A stretch of DNA of 50,893 nucleotides from the NCBI RefSeq assembly GCF_004360225.1, contig NZ_SNUA01000023.1, positions 1 to 50,893 on the forward strand, read 5' to 3'. Every line of letters begins with the position of its first letter. Within the stretch, counting starts at the first letter, position 1. This DNA is from Alcanivorax sp. 24 (lineage in GTDB: Bacteria > Pseudomonadota > Gammaproteobacteria > Pseudomonadales > Alcanivoracaceae). A model generated the notes under the pieces. That model saw only the letters and a program-made list of their open reading frames with translations, was not told where the DNA came from and did not search any database. Shown here one piece after another: positions 18,466-26,527 of this stretch. Position numbers and translations under genes: made by a program.

Positions 18466-19281
18466 ATGGATGGCGGTCTTATAGTGAATGAGGAAGGTAT
18501 CAAAAGTGCTTTCGCTGCAGACGGTTACACCGTCGTTCCCGGTCTGCTTACCGGACGACATCTGGGGCTGGCGGCGCAGCTATCACGCGGCCTGATCGAG
18601 CGGTATCGGGCGGGGGAGCGGCTGGTAACCCGAGACGCGATTAGCGTGGCAGCCGTGACATCACGGCATCCACAGCGCAATCCTGGTGTGAACGCGGCGC
18701 GCTGGGAAGCCGAGCCGTTCATTATTGGTGATTTGGTTGCCCGTGATGTGCGGTTCGCTCAAGTCATAGCCTCGCCTTCTCTCTGGAGATGTACCTCCCT
18801 TTTACTTGGCTGCTCTTTGCAGGATGTGGTTTTTCATCATTCGAATCTGACACGTAAGCCCGCGGGAATTGGACCTGCCATCGGCTGGCATAGGGATGCA
18901 AGTAATACCTATTTTTCCACAACTGACGATAAGACCGTTCGCTTCCTGCTTCCGCTGCAAATTATGTCGGAAGGCAATGGCGGTACGGCTCTGATTCCTG
19001 GCTCTCATGAAACCTCTCAGGAATGCTCCTCAACTGATGCGGTCTTCCCGAAGGTGAGCCCTGGAGCTGGTTTGGTACTGCATTCTCAGATACTACATGG
19101 GGGCTATCCTAATCGAGGTTCGGAAAATCGGGATGTGATTGTACTTCAGTTCGGAGTCGCTTCTTCCACTTTGGCCTATCAGGAAAATGAGACTTTGTCT
19201 TTGTGCCATTATTCGGAGATAAGAAATTTTTGCATCAGAAGATGGAGAAATGATTGCTTTACCGATTACGAGGAAGGATAA
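18466..19281 (+). CDS. Phytanoyl-CoA dioxygenase (PhyH) family protein
   Basis: This 271-residue Fe(II)/2-oxoglutarate dioxygenase-like protein has the metal triad in GWHRDAS (His-x-Asp) and HGGYPNRGSENRD (distal His), with a conserved Arg close behind. The segment VRFLLPLQIMSEGNGGTALIPGSHE is the usual PhyH core. Members hydroxylate fatty acyl-CoAs, amino acids, ectoine or secondary metabolites; the substrate here is unknown. The N-terminal third is GC-rich, whereas bases from about 18800 onward are distinctly poorer in GC, which hints at a mosaic or recently acquired gene. A GGAGAGG lies upstream of ATG 18466 at long spacing. Confidence 0.75.
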   Translation: MDGGLIVNEEGIKSAFAADGYTVVPGLLTGRHLGLAAQLSRGLIERYRAGERLVTRDAISVAAVTSRHPQRNPGVNAARWEAEPFIIGDLVARDVRFAQVIASPSLWRCTSLLLGCSLQDVVFHHSNLTRKPAGIGPAIGWHRDASNTYFSTTDDKTVRFLLPLQIMSEGNGGTALIPGSHETSQECSSTDAVFPKVSPGAGLVLHSQILHGGYPNRGSENRDVIVLQFGVASSTLAYQENETLSLCHYSEIRNFCIRRWRNDCFTDYEEG

Positions 19282-19419
19282 GAGTATGATTTTCCCGGCC
19301 GGGGGCGTTTGTCTGGCCAAAAGGCGCGTCCGACGCTTCGAGCTTCACTGATGAAACGGCGCACAATGATGGGCCTGGCTTGTTAAGCTGCTTTGAGATG
19401 ATGTCGAGGGAGCATCGGT

Positions 19420-20394
19420 ATGAAGGCGGTGATGATTTCAGGTTGGGGACGTAACCCTCGCTTGGTGGTCCGGGAGATGCCGGAGCCCGGTGAACCGGGG
19501 CCGGATGACGTTCTGGTGCGAGTGCAGGCGGCCTCCGTAAATCCCAAGGACTGGAAGCTCAACTACCACCTCGCCTTGTTGGCGACTCCAGCGCTGAGTC
19601 GTCGACTCCCGCCGCTATTTGGCGATGACCTGGCGGGGACGGTGATCGCGACCGGGAGTCATGTGTCCGACTTCGAAGTGGGGGACGCGGTTTATGGCAT
19701 GGACATGAATCTGCGTACCGCGTCCCTGGCGGAACGAACGCGTATCAGCCAGTTCCGCATCGCCAAGAAGCCAGTCTCCTTGTCGTTTCGTGAGGCGGCG
19801 GCGATGCCGCTGGCGGCGCTCACCGCATTGCAAGGGATGCGCAAGGGAGGAATCAAGGCCGGCAGCAAGGTGCTGATCATCGGCGCCTCCGGTGGGGTGG
19901 GTACTTTCGCGGTACAGATTGCCAAGGCGCTCGGCGCCCAGGTGGCCGGTGTGTGTAGCGGTAAGAATACGGAACTCGTCCGTAACCTTGGTGCCGATGA
20001 GGTGATCGACTATACCCTTGGAGATTACCGTCACGGTAACGGGGCCTTCGATTTGGTCTTTGATGTGGCCGCCAATGAATCCCCTCGCGGTTGTGCTGAT
20101 CTGATCGCTCCCGGCGGCTGGTTCATTTCCACCGGAGGTCACGCCCGGTCGATGCTGGGGACGCCGATACATCGTATGTTGGGCCGGAATGCGGCGAACA
20201 TCATGGTAGCTCCCCGGCGCAGGGATCTGGAGACCCTGTCAGCCCTGGTGGATGACGGAAAACTCAGGCCGGTGATCGACAGTGAATTTGATCTTGCCGA
20301 TATCGAGCAGGCCTACCAGCGTAGTCGCACCGGGCGCTGTCGGGGTAAGGTGGTGGTGGGCGTTGCCGAGGAGGGAGTCGCTCGGAACGCTTGA
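19420..20394 (+). CDS. NAD(P)-dependent quinone oxidoreductase-like dehydrogenase
   Basis: This 324-residue zinc-independent medium-chain dehydrogenase has N-terminal GroES-like features (PGPDDVLVRVQAASVNPKDWK), the LFGDDLAGTVIATG segment and the nucleotide-binding motif GASGGVGTFAVQIAKALGA. The YNIP1/RTN4IP1 branch of quinone oxidoreductases fits best; they use NADPH to reduce quinones or enones. It is followed closely by the MFS, methyltransferase and YjbR genes (spacings of 13 and 22 bases, then a 4-base overlap), which suggests one transcript. GAGGGAGCATCGGT precedes ATG 19420. Confidence 0.82.
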   Translation: MKAVMISGWGRNPRLVVREMPEPGEPGPDDVLVRVQAASVNPKDWKLNYHLALLATPALSRRLPPLFGDDLAGTVIATGSHVSDFEVGDAVYGMDMNLRTASLAERTRISQFRIAKKPVSLSFREAAAMPLAALTALQGMRKGGIKAGSKVLIIGASGGVGTFAVQIAKALGAQVAGVCSGKNTELVRNLGADEVIDYTLGDYRHGNGAFDLVFDVAANESPRGCADLIAPGGWFISTGGHARSMLGTPIHRMLGRNAANIMVAPRRRDLETLSALVDDGKLRPVIDSEFDLADIEQAYQRSRTGRCRGKVVVGVAEEGVARNA

Positions 20395-20407
20395 TAAGGA
20401 AAGAGCG

Positions 20408-21649
20408 ATGCCGATAAATACAACGAAAAAAGCCATGGACGAAAAAAGCAACTTCTGCCGGGATATTTTTACTGCTCTGGGGTTATCCACCGGCGCAGCG
20501 GTTGCCCTGGGACTATCTCGATTCGCATACGGTTTACTGCTGCCGCCGATGCAGGTGGATTTGCAATGGACTTACGTGGAAGCCGGTGCTCTCAATACCG
20601 CCAATGGGGCGGGTTATATCGTCGGGGCCCTGGTGGCGGCCTGGCTGGCCCGGCGGTGGGGAACGGCGCGAGCGTTCCTGGCCGGTTTCTCGGTGAGTGT
20701 TCTGGTCCTGCTTTTGACGGCAATGACGGCCAGCTTGTCTGCTCTGATCATGTTAAGAACCGTCGGTGGCGTTTCCACGGCGGTTACCTTCATTCTTGGC
20801 GCGGGTTTGGTTTCCGCGATCTGTCCGTTGGAAAACCCTCGTCGTCGTGGAGTCCTGGTGGGTGTGTATGTGGCGGGGGTCAGTATCGGCGTTATTCTTG
20901 CCGGCGTGGCTTTACCGATCATCCTGCGGGAGGGGGCGCAGCGATGGCCGGAGGGTTGGACCGTGTTGGGCGTGCTCGGCGCCGCCGGCTTGCCCGCCGC
21001 CTGGCTGGCTGCCCGCCGGGTGCAGCAACCGGCGGGTGGCACCATGGCATTGCTGAATGCCCGGGAGTGCCGGCGGATCGCGCCGACGTTGATCGGCTAC
21101 GGTGTTTTCGGGGCGGGTTATGTCGGTTACATGACCTTCATTATGGCGCTGTTGCAAGAACAAGGAGGCAGTAGCGAGCAGATGATCTGGTTCTGGTTCA
21201 CACTGGGCCAGGTGTCCGCCGTTACCAATCTTCTATGGGGGCGGGTGCTGGGTGCCTTCAATGACGGTCGCGGGCCGGCCCTGGTATTCGCGACGGCCAT
21301 GCTGGGCACCCTGCCGGTGCTGCTCTATCCGGGGCCGATGGCGATGTTCCTGTCGGCGATCCTGTTCGGCGGCAGTTTCATGGCGGGCCCCACTTCGATC
21401 ACCATCGTTGCACAGCGTCAGTTGTCGGCCGCGTCCTGGACCGCCGCCATTTCGCTGCTGACGGTAGGGTTCGCGCTTGGCCAGACCATTGGCCCGATCC
21501 TGGCCGGTGCCATTTCCGATGTGGCGGGCAGCATTGAAGCCGGCTTTTGGGTGTCTCCGTTACTATTGGCTATTGCCGCCTGTGTGAATCTGTTGCAACG
21601 TCCCCCTGTACCGGCGGAGTCTCCGGCGCTTGCCGGTAAGTCCAGTTAG
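20408..21649 (+). CDS. YbfB/YjiJ family MFS transporter
   Basis: This 413-residue carrier has twelve hydrophobic helices. The first contains LGLSRFAYGLLLPPMQ, the hallmark of the YbfB/YjiJ (DUF1228) branch, and a later cytoplasmic loop has RRWGTARAF. Substrates of this branch are mostly unknown; drug efflux is often suggested. TAAGGAAAGAG sits before ATG 20408, 13 bases after the dehydrogenase stop, so translation is likely coupled. The longer in-frame extension back to 20282 overlaps the upstream gene and is rejected. Confidence 0.85.
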   Translation: MPINTTKKAMDEKSNFCRDIFTALGLSTGAAVALGLSRFAYGLLLPPMQVDLQWTYVEAGALNTANGAGYIVGALVAAWLARRWGTARAFLAGFSVSVLVLLLTAMTASLSALIMLRTVGGVSTAVTFILGAGLVSAICPLENPRRRGVLVGVYVAGVSIGVILAGVALPIILREGAQRWPEGWTVLGVLGAAGLPAAWLAARRVQQPAGGTMALLNARECRRIAPTLIGYGVFGAGYVGYMTFIMALLQEQGGSSEQMIWFWFTLGQVSAVTNLLWGRVLGAFNDGRGPALVFATAMLGTLPVLLYPGPMAMFLSAILFGGSFMAGPTSITIVAQRQLSAASWTAAISLLTVGFALGQTIGPILAGAISDVAGSIEAGFWVSPLLLAIAACVNLLQRPPVPAESPALAGKSS

Positions 21650-21671
21650 ACACCTTTCAGGAGTTGCGAGG

Positions 21672-22295
21672 ATGAAAAGCGCGAGAGTCTTCTGGGACAA
21701 GGCGGCGCCTCGTTACGCCCGGAGCCCGGTCAAGGACGAAGAAACCTACCGGAAGAAGCTGTCGATAACCCGGAGCTATCTCCAACGCGATTGGTCGGTG
21801 TTGGAGTTTGGCTGTGGTACCGGCAGTACCGCGATCCAACATGCCGCTCATGTGGGCCGGATTCTGGCCACGGATGTTTCTCCCAGAATGCTGGAGATCG
21901 CGGAAGGGAAGGTTCGTGAGGCGGGAATTACCAATATCCGCTTTCAGGAGGGCAGCCTGGACAGCCTGAAACTGATACCATCCAGTTTCGATGCGGTGTT
22001 GGGGTTGAATATCCTGCATCTGCTGGAGGAAGTGCCAGGTGCCGTCAGCAGGGTTTATGAGGTCCTCAAGCCCGGAGGTGTCTTTGTTTCCAGTACCGCG
22101 CTGGTCGCGGAAATGGCGTGGTATTGGCGAGGGACGATTCCCGTGATGCAGCGTCTGGGGTTGGCTCCCCATGTCAGCCCGTTGAGCCAGAAGGGACTGG
22201 TGGCACTATTGACCGATGCCGGGTTCTATATCGATCACGAATGGCGGGTGACCAGGGAATCGGTTTTCATTGTCGCCGGGAAGCCGTTGCCGTGA
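21672..22295 (+). CDS. Class I SAM-dependent methyltransferase
   Basis: This 207-residue protein has the Rossmann methyltransferase motifs: VLEFGCGTGSTAI (motif I, SAM binding), ILATDVSPRMLEIA (acidic loop), FQEGSLDSL and SFDAVLGLNILHLL (motif II/post-I), and LKPGGVFVSS (motif III). It is UbiE/Methyltransf_11-like. The methyl acceptor is unknown, and its place in a dehydrogenase-MFS-methyltransferase run would fit a small-molecule modification. AGGAG and GAGG precede ATG 21672. Its TGA overlaps the GTG of the next gene. Confidence 0.85.
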   Translation: MKSARVFWDKAAPRYARSPVKDEETYRKKLSITRSYLQRDWSVLEFGCGTGSTAIQHAAHVGRILATDVSPRMLEIAEGKVREAGITNIRFQEGSLDSLKLIPSSFDAVLGLNILHLLEEVPGAVSRVYEVLKPGGVFVSSTALVAEMAWYWRGTIPVMQRLGLAPHVSPLSQKGLVALLTDAGFYIDHEWRVTRESVFIVAGKPLP

Positions 22296-22654
22296 ACTAC
22301 GAAGAATTCAACGCGTTCTGCCGTTCGCTGCCGGCGACCTCCCATGTCGTCCAGTGGGGCGGCTCCCATGTCTGGAAGGTGGGTGGCAAGGTTTTCGCCA
22401 TTGGCGGGTGGGCAAAGAATGGCAAGCCGGCCTTCACGTTCAAGGCTTCGGATCTTAACTTCCATATTCTGTCCGGGGAGCCGGGGTACCGGCCGGCACC
22501 CTATCTGGCCTCCCGCGGGATGAAGTGGATACAGCAGTACGACGCTCCCGATGAGTCGGATGAGGCGCTCCGATACTATATCAAGGAGTCCCACCGGATC
22601 GTTGCCTCGGGGCTGACCAGGAAAAAGCAGAGGGAGCTCGGGCTCATCGACTAG
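22292..22654 (+). CDS. MmcQ/YjbR family protein
   Basis: This 120-residue YjbR-fold protein starts with FNAFCRSLPATSHVVQWGG. It carries the conserved KVGGKVFAIGG and FKASDLNFHILSGEPGYRPAPYL segments and ends in the helical DEALRYYIKESHRIVASGL. Members are called DNA-binding from their CyaY-like fold, but function is unproven. The GTG start at 22292 overlaps the methyltransferase stop (GTGA), the reason for choosing it over the open extension upstream. Confidence 0.82.
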   Translation: MNYEEFNAFCRSLPATSHVVQWGGSHVWKVGGKVFAIGGWAKNGKPAFTFKASDLNFHILSGEPGYRPAPYLASRGMKWIQQYDAPDESDEALRYYIKESHRIVASGLTRKKQRELGLID

Positions 22655-22669
22655 GAAAAAGCAGAACCG

Positions 22670-23509
22670 TTACCGGTTTTGCTGCTCCGACAACCGCTCT
22701 TCCAACGTGCCCAGGCGATTCTCCATGGTTCTCAACAGGTCCAACATCTCCTGCCGCTCATCGTGAGCGCGCTGATTTTCCCGCTCTCTTTCTTCCCGAA
22801 GTTCCAGATCGTGCACTTCTTGCGTGGCGTTGACGATAATGGCGATGAACAGGTTCAGAACCATGAAGCTGGAGATGAGAATAAAGGGAACGAAGAAGAC
22901 CCAGGCGTGAGGGAACTGTTCGATGACCGGACGGGCAATGCCCATGGACCAGCTTTCCAGTGTCATGATCTGGAACAAGGTGTAGATGCTGGCTCCGAGC
23001 GTGCCGAACCATTCCGGGAAGGCCTCGCCGAACAACTCCGTGCCCATTACGCCGAAAATATAGAACATCATCAGCAACAGCGCCGCGGTCCAGCCGATGC
23101 CGGGCAGGGAGTGCATCAAGGACTCCACCAGCATGCGCAATCGTTTGACCGTGGACAGGAGCCGCAATACCCGGAGGATGCGAAGGCTGCGCAGGATGGC
23201 CAACTGACCGGAGGTGGGCGCGAGGGAAATGCCGACGATAAGGAAGTCAAAGAGGTTCCAGCCGGAGCGAAAGAAGCGGGGGCCGAACGCAGCCAGCTTG
23301 ATCACAATCTCCGCCACGAACACCGCAAGGATAATGCTGTTGAGCAGGGCCAGTAACCCGCCGGCGGCTTCTTCCGCGGCGGTGGAAGTCTCCACCCCCA
23401 GAACGATGGCATTGAGGAGGATCAGGGCGGTAATCAGGTGCCGTACGGGCGGAGACTCGATCCACTCCCCAAGCCGTGTGCGCCAACCGTTCAGGACCAG
23501 CGTTGTCAT
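22670..23509 (-). CDS. Bacterial voltage-gated sodium channel (NaChBac/NavAb family)
   Basis: This 279-residue single-domain channel has helices S1-S3 and an S4 sensor with Arg107, 110, 113 and 116 spaced every third residue (LRSLRILRVLRLLS). The pore has the selectivity filter TLESWSM at 183-189, identical to that of well-studied bacterial sodium channels. The inner S6 helix (FILISSFMVLNLFIAIIVN) leads into a charged neck and a C-terminal coiled coil (MLDLLRTMENRLGTLEERL) that holds the tetramer together. It conducts Na+ on depolarisation; roles in motility and pH homeostasis are known in Bacillus. GGAGAG before ATG 23509 sets the start. An Alcanivorax channel of this family has been studied, consistent with the suggested host. 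Confidence 0.93.
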   Translation of the reverse strand: MTTLVLNGWRTRLGEWIESPPVRHLITALILLNAIVLGVETSTAAEEAAGGLLALLNSIILAVFVAEIVIKLAAFGPRFFRSGWNLFDFLIVGISLAPTSGQLAILRSLRILRVLRLLSTVKRLRMLVESLMHSLPGIGWTAALLLMMFYIFGVMGTELFGEAFPEWFGTLGASIYTLFQIMTLESWSMGIARPVIEQFPHAWVFFVPFILISSFMVLNLFIAIIVNATQEVHDLELREERERENQRAHDERQEMLDLLRTMENRLGTLEERLSEQQNR

Positions 23510-23795
23510 ACTGTATCTCTCCGTTCGCAATTCCCTGGCGCCGCCGAGGCCGCTTCCGGCCGGCGCGTTCGGCGCGCAGTATACATCGTGTGGTTAGTGA
23601 GGCCGACAGGGGATCGATTGCTATCATCCATTGCTATCCCCGCCCCAGGGACGCCCCCGGGTACTAATGACCAGGAGAGAAAGAAATAATTCCGTTTTAT
23701 GTCCTGTCTTTTCGGTGTTATTCAATATGCGATGGTTTACGGTGTGAGCTGTTGGAATGATGTGTTGTAAAGATAAGGCCATCTGAAGGTGAAGT

Positions 23796-24035
23796 ATGAA
23801 GAACGCTTATTTAGTGATCGGCATCCTGTGTGCCCTATACACTATCGCTGATCTCCTTGGGGTCTTACCTGTCGATTTATGGATCAGGACTTGGGAATGG
23901 CTTTTTGTTCATAACCCACAGCCTCAATACTATAAAATAGTTCCAGATAGCGGACTTCATTATGACCCTTTTATTTCCGGTGTCTTGGCCATGATTTTTA
24001 TTACCTGCGGCCTTCATGGCAGGAGAAAGGCCTGA
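23796..24035 (+). CDS. Small two-TM membrane protein, unknown
   Basis: This 79-residue protein has membrane helices at about 4-24 (YLVIGILCALYTIADLLGVL) and 55-74. A soluble loop (HNPQPQYYKIVPDSGLHYDP) lies between them and a basic tail HGRRKA ends the protein. GAAGGTGAAGT precedes ATG 23796. No family is recognised. The surrounding 23.5-24.2 kb is lower in GC than the core genes and has long non-coding gaps (23510-23795 and 24036-24186 hold nothing I can identify). Confidence 0.5.
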   Translation: MKNAYLVIGILCALYTIADLLGVLPVDLWIRTWEWLFVHNPQPQYYKIVPDSGLHYDPFISGVLAMIFITCGLHGRRKA

Positions 24036-24186
24036 TCTTATATTGCTGTGTCCCTGTGTCCCGAGGCGGTAACGGTATGGCCTGCGGTGAGCCCCTGGAG
24101 GGGTGGGTTGGTTCGGAAAACTGAATTAAAGTCCTTTTGGGTTATGAGAAGGGATCATTTTCTTTGAAGTAAGGGCTCAAACAGGT

Positions 24187-25014
24187 ATGGACAAGAAAGC
24201 CAATAAGATTCTGCTTTCCACCTTTTGGAAGAACGGTTGGATTGACAGAAAGGACAGGGTTCTGACAGGGCTGGACGTTGAGTATGCGAAATCAAAGGGG
24301 TTGATGTTTGATCCGATTTCGATTTCACATGATGACTGCGTGGCTTCCATTTTCAGATTGGTAAACGAAACCCCTGTGGAGGCGGTGGCCAGAGGGTTTG
24401 TCAGTAGCCTGAGTCGTCGCCGTCTGGATTGGCGCTCCGCCCTATCCTCTTATGTGATTGCAAGGAGCATCCCCGGCCATCACTACACTCCTGTCGTCTC
24501 CGGAACTCACTATGTGGACGGAAAGCCGGCCGCGCACTCTTATTTTTGCGGTATTTGCGAAGGCTGCCGGTATGGGGTGATAGGGCATGAGTTCTATAAG
24601 GAAAGTGATCTTAATGTATTGAATTTCGAGCGGATGAAATGGGGCGGTGTTCGCCATGGTGACATTCTCTACATCCTTTTTGACATGAGGGAGTTTAAGC
24701 GGTGTGAGATTCCCGAGCCGACGGCTGATGATGTCGATTGTCTGAACGGCATCCTGAGTGTAATTGAAAGCTCCCAGCCCGATGATTATCCAGGTGCACT
24801 TGAGAAGCGGCTGGCCTCGGTTGTAAAGTCCAGCAAGGCGGAGCGGCAGGTTATCATTGAGATTCTGGCAAGCATCGGTGTGTTAAAACCCGGCAGCTAC
24901 GACCGGCCGGTAAAGGGAAGAAACGACTGGGTGTTTGCCGAGTACTGGCGTGGTGAAGATGGCTATTGCCGTCAGGCGGTAGAAGAGTATTTCGGGCCAT
25001 ATTTATTGCTCTGA
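24187..25014 (+). CDS. Hypothetical protein with a CxxC..C centre
   Basis: This 275-residue soluble protein has no signal peptide. A cysteine cluster FCGICEGCRYG near residue 122 could bind zinc. The C-terminal NDWVFAEYWRGEDGYCRQAVEEYF is tryptophan- and aromatic-rich. The middle section (DVDCLNGILSVIESSQPDDY) is helical and acidic. The gene looks foreign: lower GC, isolated, near two broken genes. I do not recognise a family. The general shape recalls immunity or effector-associated proteins, but no toxin is adjacent, so no function is assigned. Confidence 0.55.
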   Translation: MDKKANKILLSTFWKNGWIDRKDRVLTGLDVEYAKSKGLMFDPISISHDDCVASIFRLVNETPVEAVARGFVSSLSRRRLDWRSALSSYVIARSIPGHHYTPVVSGTHYVDGKPAAHSYFCGICEGCRYGVIGHEFYKESDLNVLNFERMKWGGVRHGDILYILFDMREFKRCEIPEPTADDVDCLNGILSVIESSQPDDYPGALEKRLASVVKSSKAERQVIIEILASIGVLKPGSYDRPVKGRNDWVFAEYWRGEDGYCRQAVEEYFGPYLLL

Positions 25015-25159
25015 CGGGGGCAGACGGTCAAACGGCTGATTGGACCACCTCCTGAATTTCTGGCATTACCAAACCAGGTTTCAAAAGGATAACGGTTCCG
25101 AAGGGGCGTTGAGAAGTGATAGGGTGAGTTCTTTCCTGCAAGAGTGAAGGATATGGCCA

Positions 25160-25536
25160 ATGAAAAGGATTTTAAGGAAGTTGTTAGGTTTTAAATCAGG
25201 CACGAGAAGCCCTGATGAAGCCTCTCCCGCCAGGAAAACCCCGGAAGATCGGGCACCCTGAAGCGGCTGGAGGATTACAACGGTCTCACGGTTCAGGAAG
25301 TTCAGGTCGCCGAAGACGACTTTGTCATAGTGCTGATCAGCGAGGCACGGCAGCCTCTGCCTTTGGGAGTCGACCTGTCCAACGGGCGAATGGATCTTCT
25401 TGTCGCCACCGTTATAACCGATGACGAGATGGAAGGGTTCATGGGGAACGGTCGGGGTACGCTGCTGGACAAGTTGATCGCCGCGGGAGTGGGGCAAGTC
25501 AGCGAGTGGGACGGAAAATCAATCCTGCAGGGATAA
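25160..25536 (+). pseudogene. Small gene split by a one-base frameshift, unknown
   Basis: ATG 25160 (after GAAGGAT) opens MKRILRKLLGFKSGTRSP and stops at TGA about 25258-25260. From about 25258 a second frame continues coherently as TLKRLEDYNGLTVQEVQ, VAEDDFVIVLISEA, then through LLVATVITDDEMEGFMGNG to SILQG and the stop at 25536. The downstream frame is -1 relative to the first and has no own start before ATG 25330. The pattern fits a single-base deletion near 25230-25260 (C- and A-rich runs) in a gene of about 125 codons, or a sequencing error. The intact form would be a small soluble protein of unknown family. Confidence 0.5.
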
Positions 25537-25543
25537 TGACACG

Positions 25544-26176
25544 ATGCTTGATGAATCAGATATGAACCCGGAGCGCTGGGCCCGACTTATGACGCTGTGG
25601 GACTTCGGCGACAATACCGAGACGTATCGCTCCCTGGTGTCTTCCTACTCAGGGAAGGGCCGTTACTACCATTCGCGAGAACATGTTTCCGCTTGTCTTC
25701 GACATCTGGATAGATGCGTTTCGGAGATACAGTCCCCCTGTGAAGTAGAATTGGCCTTATGGTTTCATGATGCCATCTATGAGCCGCTTTCAGGAAAGAA
25801 CGAGAAGAAGAGTGCTGACTGGGCACAATCTTTCGTGCTGGAGAATGGAGCATCCAGAGGTATCGCCGATAGGGTGCACCGTCTCATTATGGTTACCGAG
25901 CACAATGCTCCTGCGAAGACGAGTGATGAATCGCTGCTAGTGGATATCGATCTGGCTGTATTGGGCGCGGAACCCGAAACTTACCAGATCTTCGAAGAAG
26001 GCGTGCGCAGCGAATACAAGATGGTGCCATGGCCTTTATATAAAAAGAAGAGAGTGGAGGTGCTCAAGGGCTTTCTTGATCGCCCCAGAATCTTTCAGAA
26101 CGAGCCTTTCCTGACAGAACGCGAGCAGCAAGCCAGAAGGAATCTGGCGGCGGCCATATCGAAACTGGAAGGGTAG
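25544..26176 (+). CDS. Predicted HD-domain metal-dependent hydrolase (COG4339-like)
   Basis: This 210-residue helical protein has the histidine motifs of the HD-like family often misnamed NMDA-receptor subunit homologue: YYHSREHVSACLRHL, LALWFHDAIYEP, a helix with VHRLIMVTEHN, and DIDLAVLGAEPETY. These residues match the His, His-Asp and Asp metal ligands of HD phosphohydrolases. The substrate is unknown. ATG 25544 starts eight bases after the broken gene; ATG 25562 (MNPERW) is an alternative start. Codon use is slightly less GC-rich than the core genes. Confidence 0.75.
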   Translation: MLDESDMNPERWARLMTLWDFGDNTETYRSLVSSYSGKGRYYHSREHVSACLRHLDRCVSEIQSPCEVELALWFHDAIYEPLSGKNEKKSADWAQSFVLENGASRGIADRVHRLIMVTEHNAPAKTSDESLLVDIDLAVLGAEPETYQIFEEGVRSEYKMVPWPLYKKKRVEVLKGFLDRPRIFQNEPFLTEREQQARRNLAAAISKLEG

Positions 26177-26216
26177 CCCAGAGGCGGGCGGATGGTGGAT
26201 CCAGTAAGGGAGCCTG

Positions 26217-26360
26217 ATGGTGTCGAAGGTGATATTGAAAGGGGGCATCGTGGTGCCTGAGACCGATCTTGAGGCCGTCAAAGCCGAGCTGCCCACTTAT
26301 ATTGACGCCATCATGAGAGAGCCCGGCTGCTTCTTGGTTTGGATAGGTGTGCGCAAATAG
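26217..26360 (+). pseudogene. Truncated antibiotic-biosynthesis-monooxygenase-like gene
   Basis: ATG 26217, after AGGGAG, encodes MVSKVILKGGIVVPETDLEA and continues to YIDAIMREPGCFLVWIG before TAG 26358. This matches only the first half of small ABM-family proteins (about 95-100 residues), which normally continue through a second beta-alpha unit after the EPGC segment. Downstream bases to about 26465 still have coding-like patches in another frame (SWGTHTSGF) but no clean continuation. It is most simply a decayed gene. ABM proteins are heme- or flavin-independent monooxygenases acting on quinol-type substrates. Confidence 0.45.
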
Positions 26361-26527
26361 GGAGTGTTCCGCAGCCGTTTACGATTCAGGACAAAAAAGG
26401 AAACACGCTTTCCGGCAATGGTGAGCTGGGGGACACATACGAGCGGTTTCATGGGCCGGACTGACGGACCGGGGTGGGCGCGTTGGCCTTCTATAAAATG
26501 GGGCGCTTGCCTTTGACCGATAGAAGT

